A program made the position numbers and the translations under genes. From assembly GCF_002251635.1 (NCBI RefSeq), contig NZ_NMOJ01000186.1, positions 32,315 to 66,434 of the forward strand: DNA of 34,120 nucleotides, given 5' to 3'. The DNA is from Pseudomonas mandelii. GTDB taxonomy: Bacteria; Pseudomonadota; Gammaproteobacteria; Pseudomonadales; Pseudomonadaceae. The notes under the pieces are model-generated. The model did not search any database and was not told where the DNA came from. It worked only from the letters and a program-made list of their open reading frames with translations. Positions 1-6,777 of this stretch are shown here, piece after piece (the stretch's first letter is position 1; every line of letters begins with the position of its first letter).

Positions 1-176
1 CGTCTGACATGAAACGCGCTGAAACAGTTCAATACCATCTGTCTGTAGGTTACATATTTGAGCTTCGGGTCGTTGCGGATTTACCTCATAATCCGCGCTT
101 CTGCCGTCGGTAGCTCTGCTTCTCGACTAATCTGTAGTCGCTGCAACCCGACCTTAAACAGCCAAGGAGAAAGGCA
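1..176. other. Upstream region of the toxin-antitoxin-like operon
   Basis: No gene is supported here. A stem-loop with 7-bp arms (GCGGATT at 75-81, AATCCGC at 90-96, 8-nt loop) lies about 80 nt before the first small cistron, and a weaker one (GACT/AGTC) sits near 125-139. They could form part of an operator or leader, but no convincing sigma-70 promoter pair with normal spacing was found. Confidence 0.3.
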
Positions 177-272
177 ATGCCAGATAACCGGACCCCGCGT
201 CATTCGGCTGCATCTGCAAAGGATGCTCTCGAGCGTTTGCTGGCCCCATCTGATTTGCCTGCGACCCTATGA
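177..272 (+). CDS. 31-aa microprotein, first cistron of the ImmA/IrrE-PIN operon
   Basis: A short frame of 31 codons begins MPDNRTPRHSAASAKDALER and ends LATL-like (..LPATL). It has the best Shine-Dalgarno site of the operon, AAGGAG at 164-169, seven bases before its ATG. Its TGA (270-272) overlaps the ATG (269-271) of the metallopeptidase gene as ATGA, which suggests translational coupling, since the downstream gene has no own SD. The peptide is hydrophilic with a weak amphipathic C-terminal half; no domain is recognised. It may be a real microprotein or only a leader delivering ribosomes to the next gene. The SD and the overlap are seen; any function is unknown. Confidence 0.5.
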   Translation: MPDNRTPRHSAASAKDALERLLAPSDLPATL

Positions 273-1405
273 GCCAAGCCGCCTTAGTCAATCCAAGCCT
301 GCTCACATGGTCTCGTGAGCGCGCAGGTCTCTCCACTGCGCAGGTTGCTAAAAAGCTGCCAGTGAAACCTGATCGAGTAGAGGAATGGGAGGCTGGCGAG
401 ACCAAACCAACATTCCTTCAGGCTCAAAAGTGGGCGAGTCTCGCTCACATCCCTTTTGGCTTCTTGTTTCTTCCGCGCCCGCCTGTCGAACAACTGCCTT
501 TACCTGATCTTCGGACCGTCGGTGGTATTGCGCCTCAACGTCCCAGCCTGGAATTGTTGGACACTGTCAGGGACTCCATGCGTAAGCAGGACTGGTACCT
601 GGAGTATCTGCAATATCAGGAGCATCAGCCGCTGGCATTCGTCGGTCGCTTCAACAGCCAATCTCGAGTCGCAGAGGTGGTGGACGATATTCGCCGGACG
701 CTCGGTGTGAACCCTGACGCTGCTCGATTGGATTACGACAAATACAGCCGTGCCTTGATAGAAGCTGCGGAAGCGGCTGGCATTTTGGTTATGCGCAGTG
801 GCATTGCGCTAGGAAATACTCATCGCAAACTTGAAGTCAGCGAGTTCCGGGGTTTTGCCATCAGTAATACCTACGCCCCCGTGGTATTCGTCAACAGTTC
901 CGACGCTCCCACCGCCAGACTGTTCACCTTACTTCACGAACTGGCCCATATCTGGATTGGTAGCAGTGGAGTGTCTGACGGAAATACCGCCAATGGTCGA
1001 GATGAGGAGCGATTCTGCAATGCAGTTGCAGGTGAGTTTCTGGCTCCCGAAGCCCAATTCCGTGCACTGTGGAACGCCGACGTGAACTGGGAAGACAACC
1101 TGGCTCCGCTGGCCTCTCGGTTTCACATCAGTAAATTGGCTATCGGTCGCCGCGCACTGGATCTTGGTTATATAAGCCAGGCTCAATACAGCGCTTACTA
1201 TCGAATCATCCTCAAGGTTTTTCAGGATGAAAAGGGTGGCGCGGGTGACTACTACCGCAACACCACCGCGAAAAATAGCCCTCGCCTTAGCAAGGCAGTA
1301 CTGACTGAAGCAATGAGTGGACGGATGCTGCTGCGCGATGCGGGACATTTGCTCGGCGTGCAACCTGCTAAATTAAGGACTCTCGCCAGCAAGATCACCG
1401 AATGA
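269..1405 (+). CDS. Xre-type HTH / ImmA-IrrE family metallopeptidase
   Basis: This 378-aa protein joins an N-terminal helix-turn-helix of Xre type (about residues 8-65, including GLSTAQVAKKLPVKPDRVEEW) to a COG2856/DUF955 zinc peptidase-like domain with the motif HELAH at 223-227. Family members cleave or act as DNA-binding regulators in stress, prophage and toxin-antitoxin settings. It starts inside the stop of the 31-aa frame and ends in an ATGA overlap with the downstream PIN-like gene (1402-1405), so all three cistrons should be translated together. The likely role is antitoxin/autorepressor or a protease controlling the partner. Length is normal for the family. The HTH and HExxH assignment is firm; the TA role is inferred from context. 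Confidence 0.88.
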   Translation: MSQAALVNPSLLTWSRERAGLSTAQVAKKLPVKPDRVEEWEAGETKPTFLQAQKWASLAHIPFGFLFLPRPPVEQLPLPDLRTVGGIAPQRPSLELLDTVRDSMRKQDWYLEYLQYQEHQPLAFVGRFNSQSRVAEVVDDIRRTLGVNPDAARLDYDKYSRALIEAAEAAGILVMRSGIALGNTHRKLEVSEFRGFAISNTYAPVVFVNSSDAPTARLFTLLHELAHIWIGSSGVSDGNTANGRDEERFCNAVAGEFLAPEAQFRALWNADVNWEDNLAPLASRFHISKLAIGRRALDLGYISQAQYSAYYRIILKVFQDEKGGAGDYYRNTTAKNSPRLSKAVLTEAMSGRMLLRDAGHLLGVQPAKLRTLASKITE

Positions 1406-1899
1406 ACCATCTACTCGACGCTAACACGCTGATCGAAGCAAAGAACCGCTATTACGGGATGGCAATCTGTCCTGGGTTTTGGCAATGGCTGTTGCTGCAA
1501 AATGAAGCGTTGGCTTTATCCAGCATCGCTCCAGTAATGGATGAGCTAACCAAAGGGAATGACGAGCTCGCTGATTGGGCGAAGGAGAATGCTGGTTTCT
1601 TCCACATCACCAACGATGACGCTACGCAAGAAGCGTTCATGCAAGTTGCGGGACTTGTGGCAGATCAGGCACCGCGAATGAAGATCGGCGCGATGGAAGA
1701 GTTTTTAGCGGGAGCAGACCCTTGGCTGATTGCGAAGGCTATTACGACTGGCGCGACTTTGGTGACTCATGAAGTGCTGAATCGCGACGCTAAACGAAAA
1801 TTCATCATCCCGAATATTTGCGAGCAGCTTAATGTTCCGTTTTTGAATACGTTTGAGTTGCTGCACAGGCTTGAAGCGAGGTTTGTGTTGCGTGCTTAA
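1402..1899 (+). CDS. DUF4411 family protein, PIN-like putative toxin
   Basis: The 165-aa protein opens with LLDANTLIEAKN, the first acidic strand of a PIN-type nuclease (Asp6), and later has GADPWLIAKAI (Asp106) followed by ATLVTHE, which fits the second acidic cluster and last strand of the fold. DUF4411 proteins belong to the PIN-like group and are commonly encoded right after Xre-COG2856 proteins. The ATG overlaps the stop of the metallopeptidase gene by four bases. The expected activity is metal-dependent RNA cleavage, held in check by the upstream protein. Family assignment is good; substrate and toxicity are not shown by the sequence. Confidence 0.8.
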   Translation: MNHLLDANTLIEAKNRYYGMAICPGFWQWLLLQNEALALSSIAPVMDELTKGNDELADWAKENAGFFHITNDDATQEAFMQVAGLVADQAPRMKIGAMEEFLAGADPWLIAKAITTGATLVTHEVLNRDAKRKFIIPNICEQLNVPFLNTFELLHRLEARFVLRA

Positions 1900-2337
1900 A
1901 TAATGTTCGGGTTGAAATTCGAAGCTATTTCGTAAATATTGTGGTTTCCCCCTTTTTCAAAACTGATCTCCAAACACTTAGCCTGGCTATAGCATCGGAC
2001 AGCCTCGGTAAATTAGGGCCACTTGCGCTGTGAATTCATCACTGCCATGTAGGAACAAGCTCGCTCGCGAAGAAATCAACCCGTAACCGCTGGATGGCCG
2101 CAACCATTGCGAGCAACTCGCTTTTAAAGCATCCTGCATTTATACAAACGCAGTTCAAAGTTTGAGTGTTTAACCAGTTGTTCGCCAAGGGGAATAATCG
2201 GGTTTAACCAATTGCTTCAGTGGGTGTGTCCGGTTTTGCTTCGTATTTGACCAGATTGAGATAACTCGTAATATCTCCCAGTCATCATCTTGTTGAATGT
2301 GATGTTTTTGTTGGGGTAGATTTGGATAAGAAAAATC
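1900..2337. other. Intergenic region with degenerate REP and a short direct repeat
   Basis: No gene is seen between the PIN-like gene and the convergent AlbA_2 gene. The stretch holds a Pseudomonas REP-like remnant at 2048-2072 and a direct repeat GTTTAACCA(G/A)TTG at 2168-2180 and 2202-2214, 34 bp apart. Otherwise it is AT-rich and featureless. Confidence 0.5.
2048..2072 (+). repeat. REP-like palindromic element, degenerate
   Basis: The sequence TGTAGGAACAAGCTCGCTCG and the following CGAAG match the usual Pseudomonas REP form (TGTAGGAGCGAGCTTGCTCG..) with a few changes; the GAGC/GCTC palindrome is damaged. Confidence 0.6.
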
Positions 2338-2382
2338 CGGAGCAGACCGCGTTCCCTTACGGGTATGCCAAAGTCTGCTCCG
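2338..2382 (-). terminator. Hairpin terminator after the AlbA_2 gene
   Basis: Perfect 10-bp inverted repeat CGGAGCAGAC (2338-2347) / GTCTGCTCCG (2373-2382) with a 25-nt loop that itself contains CCC-TTAC-GGG. On the minus strand it is followed by ATTTTTCTT, so it fits a rho-independent terminator 17 nt beyond the stop of the AlbA_2 gene. Confidence 0.65.
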
Positions 2383-2398
2383 AATATCTGCTGTTAAT

Positions 2399-3799
2399 TT
2401 AAACTTTCACATACGTCACTTTAAACGCATTTGCATTTTCGTCAGCGACCTTGATTTTTCCTGCGTTTCGCAATCTCTGCAGAGCTTTTTTGACTTTTTG
2501 CATATCATCTTCTCCACTGAGTTGCCTAACAAGATTGTTGTTTATAACTCCGTCGGGATTATCTTCAAAATATCTCTCGATTACGTCGATAACCGAGGCG
2601 ATTTTTTGATGCTTTACCGTGACTATGAACGCATTGGCTACTTCTTCGAATGCCGGTGGAATTAACCCAGCCTTTTTCAATTCATTCTTGGCTGTGTCCA
2701 GCCCCTCACCAATGTCGTGGTTTACAGGGCTTGGTAAATTGTGGAGCATTCGAACGAGATTAGGATTTCTCGAAAAACGATCATCATAAATATTATCTAC
2801 CGTCATGTAGCCAGGTAGGCGTCCAGGACTTTGAATTTCAATTCTATTGTCGAAAATCCGGACGTGAATATCATCGTTGAGGCTATAGTCGCGATGAATT
2901 ACAGCATTAACCAGAATTTCTTTCAAAGCTTCCGACGGATAGGATAGCTTGACGACATTTTCACCGTCCATGAACGAAGCCCCATCAATGTACTCGGTCA
3001 CCTTGCGTATAGTTCCAGCTATCACTTCTTCCACTGAACCATTAATAGTGACAGGCATCTCTTGAAGGTGTTCCCGTTTGTATTCTGCCTCTGTAGTCCG
3101 AAGTCGATAGACTTTTACGGCGCATCGCGTCTGTAGAGTTGCCTGGGGCTGATCATCAAAGAGCAAAATGCAAGCTACATTGGGGAATTTTACATCCTCT
3201 TTTTTCGTCAGGAGTCTCTGTTTCTGTAGAAATATTTCCGGCTTCAAACCGCTGTTCACGCGGTGCATGTAATCCGCCAGTTTTTCGCTCTCTACAACTT
3301 CGTCAATTTCCACATCTTCAACAGCTTTTTTTTCATAAAGTTCAGCTCCTTTTGAGTAGCCAAGCTGTGTGACTTTTTCCCCTTTGATTTTAAGCTTCTG
3401 CGCATTCACTCGAATGAAGCAATCACCTGCAGCCGTGTAATGAACTTTAGGGCTTTTAGGGATGGAAAAGTGCAAGATCAGGCCTCTCCCATCAACCTCG
3501 AAAAACTCCCAATTCACGTTTTCAACAGCCGGTACTGTCCCTTCTAACAGAGTTACAATGGTCGCGTTAGCTTCTTCGGGTTCGCTGAATCCGATAATTC
3601 TCTCACCTTGCACTGCTTTGTCTTCAATTCCTACATACACATCACCCCCGTCCGAGTTGGCGAAAGCTACCAATGTTTCCTGCAGCTTGGCTGGAGCAAT
3701 ACGTTTACTCTTGACGTCATTGAAATGATCTTCATCAAGGTTGAGCAGAGAATCAATTTGCTCTTGGGAAATCTTTATAACGTCCACTGTAAATCCCAT
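2399..3799 (-). CDS. Schlafen-like AlbA_2 domain / HATPase-like protein (COG2865)
   Basis: This 466-aa protein has an N-terminal AlbA_2 (Schlafen) domain with FNDVKSKR at 26-33 and AFANSDGGDVYVGI around 45-58, typical of the domain's nucleic-acid-binding face. A central region follows, then an HATPase_c_4-like module (about 287-330: EILVNAVIHRDYS, IEIQSPGRLPG) and a C-terminal winged-helix-like tail. This order is that of COG2865 predicted regulators, many of which sit in defence or mobile regions. The listed ATG has no SD; a GTG four codons later (VDVIKIS..) is preceded by GGGA at good spacing and may be the true start. Base composition is clearly more AT-rich than the 3' metabolic region, suggesting transfer. 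It is a single gene with its own terminator. A defence role is inferred only. Confidence 0.8.
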   Translation of the reverse strand: MGFTVDVIKISQEQIDSLLNLDEDHFNDVKSKRIAPAKLQETLVAFANSDGGDVYVGIEDKAVQGERIIGFSEPEEANATIVTLLEGTVPAVENVNWEFFEVDGRGLILHFSIPKSPKVHYTAAGDCFIRVNAQKLKIKGEKVTQLGYSKGAELYEKKAVEDVEIDEVVESEKLADYMHRVNSGLKPEIFLQKQRLLTKKEDVKFPNVACILLFDDQPQATLQTRCAVKVYRLRTTEAEYKREHLQEMPVTINGSVEEVIAGTIRKVTEYIDGASFMDGENVVKLSYPSEALKEILVNAVIHRDYSLNDDIHVRIFDNRIEIQSPGRLPGYMTVDNIYDDRFSRNPNLVRMLHNLPSPVNHDIGEGLDTAKNELKKAGLIPPAFEEVANAFIVTVKHQKIASVIDVIERYFEDNPDGVINNNLVRQLSGEDDMQKVKKALQRLRNAGKIKVADENANAFKVTYVKV

Positions 3800-3970
3800 T
3801 TATATGTAGAAACGAAGAGATGATCATGGCACGCAGCCACATAGGCTACAAGCCGTCGTGGCTTTTCAGTTCCACAAAGAGCTTGCCCCTCCAGTCGCCA
3901 CTATCAAAAGCGTATCGCGCGCTCACTGACTAGCTTGTGGAGAGATGCAGACGGCTACATTTTCTTGAGA

Positions 3971-3990
3971 AAAAGGGGGCAGATTTATTA
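3971..3990 (+). repeat. Copy of the AAAAGGGG-CAGATTTATT repeat
   Basis: The segment AAAAGGGGGCAGATTTATTA is nearly the same as the one at 13595-13615. From general experience this motif is common near REP-associated tyrosine transposase remnants in gammaproteobacteria; no transposase is present here. Confidence 0.5.
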
Positions 3991-4048
3991 TTCACGTCAC
4001 GCACTCGGGCCAATCGATGCCTGTCGGCTCGACCCATCCCCTATGGGA

Positions 4049-4558
4049 TCAAGCCTGCTCGCCAAAGCCCTCAAGCAGGTTCCCCGATACTGCAACCTCG
4101 TCGTCAGGATGAGTCACGTCATGCCCATGCTCGATGAAATTCGCTGGTGCATGCAACGCAAGAGCACAACTGATCCGCTCTGGCATAAGAGCATTAGTGT
4201 CACCAAGAAAACCCAGATAATAGTCCCTGTCATAGAAGACGGTGACCTCGCTCTGATGAACCCATGGCCACACCACCAGGCAAGCGACCCGGTAGTAACC
4301 TTGTGAGTGGTCAGCAGCGTTGGACAGGTGGCTAGCGGCTTCGAGCAGTTGCTGAATGCAGAAGGCTTGAGCTTCGATCCTGGCTTGAGGACCTTGAACC
4401 AAGGTCGCATGCACCGGGATCTTCCAGTGTGTATAGCGCTCCATGTGGGCGGATCGCGGGTAAAACTCATCGCGAAAACTGGAGGCCCAGCGCTCCAGAG
4501 CGCGAAGGCGGCGGGGAATGCCTCTGAGTGGTTTGTTGCTGAGGGCGATTTGCCGCAT
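4049..4558 (-). CDS. DUF3916 domain-containing protein
   Basis: The 169-aa protein shows the family pattern as I remember it: an opening LRGIPRRLRALERW, a central HWKIPV, and later EVTVFYDRDYY. Function of DUF3916 is unknown. The ATG is chosen because AAGGA lies seven bases upstream on the minus strand. It is monocistronic; the next gene on the same strand begins after a 130-bp gap. The opposite strand also has long open frames here, but they lack start signals and family features. Confidence 0.65.
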   Translation of the reverse strand: MRQIALSNKPLRGIPRRLRALERWASSFRDEFYPRSAHMERYTHWKIPVHATLVQGPQARIEAQAFCIQQLLEAASHLSNAADHSQGYYRVACLVVWPWVHQSEVTVFYDRDYYLGFLGDTNALMPERISCALALHAPANFIEHGHDVTHPDDEVAVSGNLLEGFGEQA

Positions 4559-4691
4559 TGATACGTCCTTGTGGTGCCGAAAAATCTTTCGTTGTTGTCA
4601 GTTGGGGCAATGGATAAGTGGCAGGTCCATTCTCACTTCAACCATACCCCTGCATGGATGAGATGTTCCCCTCTTCGGGCAGCATCATTAC

Positions 4692-5021
4692 TCACTGAAT
4701 ATCCTTCAGGTAATCCCTAAGCGCAACAAGCGGCGCATCAAGCTGCTCCATCGTCCGCGCATTACCAAACTCAACAGACAACCTATGCAACTCCCGCCCC
4801 AGTGGCGTCTCAACCCCACCCAAAGCCTCCATCGCCAAACCCATACAATGCGCCACTCGCAACTGAATCCCCTCAACATCCCCTCTACGCACCAGCAAGC
4901 CAAATACCTCCCGCTGATAATCACTCATGATCGGATCATCCCGCAGGATCGGACTTTCCCCCTCCCTCTCATAAGCCAGCTTGAGGGCGAAAAGGGCAAT
5001 GGTTTCCAGTGGCAATTCCAT
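4692..5021 (-). CDS. Conserved-looking hypothetical protein, 109 aa
   Basis: The start MELPLETIALFALKLAYERE is preferred over an upstream ATG because AAGGA lies eight bases before it, and the longer version would add 21 residues of low-complexity N-terminus. The protein is helical, rich in Leu and Glu, with no signal peptide or membrane segment and no recognised domain. Codon use is strongly Pseudomonas-like, so it is probably a native gene. The gene ends about 130 bp from the DUF3916 start on the same strand; no clear terminator is visible between them. Confidence 0.6.
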   Translation of the reverse strand: MELPLETIALFALKLAYEREGESPILRDDPIMSDYQREVFGLLVRRGDVEGIQLRVAHCMGLAMEALGGVETPLGRELHRLSVEFGNARTMEQLDAPLVALRDYLKDIQ

Positions 5022-5078
5022 TATGTGAATCCTTGATTCGTTGCTGGGCGGGTTTGGGGTTTGACGCCTTGAAAGCAA

Positions 5079-5112
5079 GATCAAAAGATCGCAGCCTTCG
5101 GCAGCTCCTACA
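5079..5112 (-). repeat. Pseudomonas intergenic repeat (TGTAGGAGCTGCCGAAGG type)
   Basis: On the minus strand the segment begins TGTAGGAGCTGCCGAAGGCT and ends GATCTTTTGATC. This is a very common intergenic repeat in the P. fluorescens lineage and is well preserved here, between the tRNA terminator and the 109-aa gene. Confidence 0.75.
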
Positions 5113-5146
5113 GGTTGGTGGGGTGACGGTCACTTTTCTGTAGGCG

Positions 5147-5175
5147 AAAAAAAAGGCCTTGCAAAGCAAGACCTT
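5147..5175 (-). terminator. Rho-independent terminator of the tRNA-Leu locus
   Basis: On the minus strand AAGGTCTTGC (5175-5166), loop TTT, GCAAGGCCTT (5162-5153), then a run of T (5154-5147). The stem is 10 bp with one G-U pair. It lies 10 nt past the CCA end of the tRNA and appears fully functional. Confidence 0.85.
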
Positions 5176-5184
5176 TCTTAATTT

Positions 5185-5264
5185 TGGTGCCCCGAGGGAG
5201 ACTCGAACTCCCACTTCTTGCGAAAACGGATTTTGAATCCGCCGCGTCTACCAACACACGGGGA
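5185..5264 (-). pseudogene. tRNA-Leu(CAA), 5' part degenerate
   Basis: On the minus strand the 3' two thirds is an ordinary class II tRNA-Leu: anticodon loop TTCAAAA closed by a CGGA/TCCG stem (anticodon CAA), short variable arm with TTC-GCAA-GAA, T-arm GGGAG-TTCGAGT-CTCCC, acceptor strand TCGGGGC, A, and encoded CCA. The D-loop core GGTAGACGC is present, but the segment between acceptor and D-loop is about six bases shorter than normal. Acceptor positions 1 and 7 are mismatched (T-C and T-T), leaving 5 of 7 pairs. The total is about 80 nt instead of about 86. This fits a tRNA copy damaged in its 5' part, as at integration sites, although a working variant cannot be excluded. Confidence 0.7.
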
Positions 5265-5337
5265 TACAGCTTGCTCAGGCCTATGATCGCACGATCCCAG
5301 ATTTTGGCGTAAACCCCGCAATTTGTTTGCTGGAAAC

Positions 5338-5556
5338 CTAGCTGGTGTGGCAAGGGTTGCAGCAGTAGTAACAACCATTAATCCGTAGAGTGGGGTTCGC
5401 CGCTCGAGCTGTGCTAACGGCGCCAGTACAAGTCAGGTGATTCCCAAGGGGAACCTGATTGGCAGGCAACGGCATATACCGGCAGCCAGTTGTCGTGTTG
5501 TGCACTTCGTAGTCGCCGTTCGCTTGAACGTTTCTGTTTAAGATGAATGATTGCAT
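5338..5556 (-). CDS. Small Cys-rich hypothetical protein, 72 aa
   Basis: The frame has a good start (GAGGA seven bases before the ATG on the minus strand) and encodes MQSFILNRNVQANGDYEVHN and so on, ending NGCYYCCNPCHTS. The tail has four cysteines and a histidine within eleven residues, which could bind a metal or form disulfides. No signal peptide is visible and no domain is recognised. It lies immediately upstream of the tRNA-Leu locus on the same strand, separated by about 75 bp without an obvious terminator. Confidence 0.6.
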   Translation of the reverse strand: MQSFILNRNVQANGDYEVHNTTTGCRYMPLPANQVPLGNHLTCTGAVSTARAANPTLRINGCYYCCNPCHTS

Positions 5557-5688
5557 TCGCTAGTCCTCGCTTCCGTGTGTCGGATCGGTCATGACATACG
5601 CATGTTTCAAATGCTGGCGGAATCTCGCGATCACCAGCAGGGGAGAGACTAGCTTGAGGATGGCAGAAAGCAATCAGTCGAGAATGGC

Positions 5689-5750
5689 GCCGGGGACCCT
5701 GGGACTATTCGAAGGACACGGGGTCGGAAACCCGCGGGATCTTGGTAGCG
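5689..5750 (-). repeat. 62-bp unit, copy D (inverted)
   Basis: On the minus strand it reads CGCTACCAAGATC, GCGGGTTTCCGACCCC, GTGTC, a variable part, and AGGGTCCCCGGC. It matches the two plus-strand copies in order and length. Just upstream in its own orientation lie TTTCAA words (5768-5793). Confidence 0.8.
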
Positions 5751-5767
5751 ACAGGGATTGCAGCTTA

Positions 5768-5793
5768 CTGAAATTTCAACATTGAAATTGAAA
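5768..5793 (-). repeat. TTTCAA/TTGAAA short-repeat block
   Basis: TTTCAA at 5774-5779, and TTGAAA at 5782-5787 and 5788-5793, with a related CTGAAA at 5768-5773. It occupies the same place relative to the inverted 62-bp unit as the other word blocks do relative to theirs. Confidence 0.55.
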
Positions 5794-5863
5794 GGATCCT
5801 GACGAAAAAAGGGGATCGTTACCGCAACGGTAAAGTTGAGCCACTGTGTTGTTGATAGCGAAC

Positions 5864-5915
5864 GGTTGAACCCGGTCAACCTTGGGGATGGTGTCAACCA
5901 CGTCAACCTGTCAAC
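5864..5915 (+). repeat. GTCAACC iteron-like block
   Basis: GTCAAC occurs at 5875-5880, 5893-5898, 5902-5907 and 5910-5915, with an inverted GGTTGA at 5864-5869. The copies are 8 to 18 bp apart. The block precedes the 62-bp unit at 5934-5995. Confidence 0.75.
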
Positions 5916-5933
5916 CGACGTAGAAAACTCAGT

Positions 5934-5995
5934 CGCTAACAAGATGCTGCGGGTTCTTTGCCCCGTGTCTATCTGAAATGCCCAGGGGCCCCGGC
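5934..5995 (+). repeat. 62-bp unit, copy A
   Basis: Reads CGCTAACAAGATG, GCGGGTTC, GCCCCGTGTCT, a variable part, AGGGGCCCCGGC. GGGGCCCC is itself a perfect palindrome. Confidence 0.8.
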
Positions 5996-6024
5996 GACAT
6001 CCCTAGCCATAGTGCAAATGCACT

Positions 6025-6058
6025 GGTGAACAGCAGTTCACCGGTTCACCTGTTCACT
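6025..6058 (+). repeat. GGTGAACA/GTTCACC iteron-like block
   Basis: GGTGAACA at 6025-6032 (inverted), GTTCACC at 6036-6042, GGTTCACC at 6043-6050 and TGTTCACT at 6051-6058. The word GGTGAACA is the same as my recollection of the type I iteron of the phage P4 origin, to which the P4 alpha primase-helicase binds. Confidence 0.75.
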
Positions 6059-6074
6059 AAGCTGGGCAATTTTC

Positions 6075-6135
6075 CGCTAACACGATCACGCGGGTTTCCG
6101 ACCCCTTGTCTTAAAGAAGCCTCAGGGGCCCCGGC
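6075..6135 (+). repeat. 62-bp unit, copy B
   Basis: Reads CGCTAACACGATC, GCGGGTTTCCGACCCC, TTGTCT, a variable part, AGGGGCCCCGGC. Its GGGTTTCCGACCCC core is identical to that of the inverted copy at 5689-5750, so the two form a ~22-bp inverted repeat about 390 bp apart. Confidence 0.8.
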
Positions 6136-6217
6136 AAAATTTGGAACTGCTCCTGACGTTCGCTGGTGGTATTGATGCTTCCGGGGAGCGGGGGAATACG
6201 CATCCTTCTGAAAAGCA

Positions 6218-6339
6218 GTGTTACGAACGTTACTGGTGTAACGGTTGTCGGTAACTGACTGTATTTGTTGGATATTATCGGCGTAACACTGTGTATGAGC
6301 ATGAGTTTTTAGGAGTGTTACTAAGCCAACTGGTGTAAC
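6218..6339 (+). repeat. GTGTTAC/GTAACAC iteron-like block
   Basis: GTGTTACG at 6218-6225, GTTAC at 6229-6233, GGTGTAAC at 6235-6242, GGTAAC at 6250-6255, GTAAC at 6283-6287, GTGTTAC at 6315-6321 and GGTGTAAC at 6332-6339. Both orientations occur. No 62-bp unit follows this block within the window. Confidence 0.7.
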
Positions 6340-6570
6340 GCTTCCGAGGTCTGAAGTAGACCCATAAAACAGGAAAGAAGCTCTCGTCGAGCTCTCGCCT
6401 GCCCATCAGCAACGATTGGCAGTTAGGTATGAACACTTTGCTAGGCGTCAGCAAGCTATCAGCGATTAGCCCGCTGGTGTGGCAGGGAGCTACCGGCCAA
6501 AAGCATCCCGTCAGGATCATGGCAAGCACTGCTGAATAGTTAAGGCGTCGGGGCTCACTGTCCGACTTAT

Positions 6571-6777
6571 TCAGGGAAAATCTTTCCCGCCGTTCGGGTA
6601 CTGACACCTGCAGATGCGGCCCACAGCCATGCGGCAGCCGTTTAGAACACCATACTTTTCGATGGCTTGTATCGCATAGTTTGAACAGGAAGGCTCAAAT
6701 CGGCAGGCATCTCGCAATCGAGAGGGAGCAACTCGCTGATAGCAGCGAATTGCTGAGACGGCGCAAAGCTTGATCAT
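6571..6777 (-). CDS. yidD: Membrane protein insertion efficiency factor YidD-like
   Basis: The 68-aa protein carries the YidD signature: CYQRVAPSRLRDACRFEPSC followed by SNYAIQAIEKYGVLNG, then RICRCQYPNGGKDFP. YidD helps the YidC insertase at the inner membrane; its chromosomal copy normally lies between rnpA and yidC. This copy is elsewhere, is shorter than the usual 80 or so residues, and has no rpmH-rnpA neighbours. It is therefore an accessory paralogue. Its ATG overlaps the stop of the DUF4177-like gene (ATGA, 6774-6777), so the two form a coupled pair. Confidence 0.85.
   Translation of the reverse strand: MIKLCAVSAIRCYQRVAPSRLRDACRFEPSCSNYAIQAIEKYGVLNGCRMAVGRICRCQYPNGGKDFP

Larger units (their letters stand above)
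5557..6570. other. Gene-poor kilobase with modular short-repeat blocks
   Basis: No convincing gene is present. The stretch contains three copies of a ~62-bp unit (5689-5750 minus, 5934-5995 plus, 6075-6135 plus) and four blocks of 6-8-base iterated words (5768-5793, 5864-5915, 6025-6058, 6218-6339), listed separately. The part from 6340 to 6570 has no recognised feature. Confidence 0.6.

Noticed and set aside
929-1363. 144-aa minus-strand frame inside the metallopeptidase gene
   Set aside because: Antisense shadow of a gene with a clear HExxH motif; no SD.
3935-4306. 123-aa plus-strand frame opposite the DUF3916 gene
   Set aside because: Antisense shadow; the minus frame has the SD and the family pattern.
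5649-5942. Minus-strand 97-aa frame in the modular repeat region
   Set aside because: Its sequence is dictated by the GTCAACC words and the 62-bp unit (e.g. VDRLTWLTPSPRL). It could be a remnant of a replication gene's end, but no start signal or domain supports a gene.
5768-6339. Possible CRISPR array
   Set aside because: The repeats are 6-8 bases with irregular spacing and mixed orientation, and the 62-bp units are not separated by spacers of constant size.
6275-6607. Minus-strand 110-aa frame with a lipobox-like stretch (VLAMILTGC)
   Set aside because: It overlaps the yidD gene, has no SD or plausible start near the hydrophobic stretch, and runs into the GTGTTAC repeat block; probably chance.
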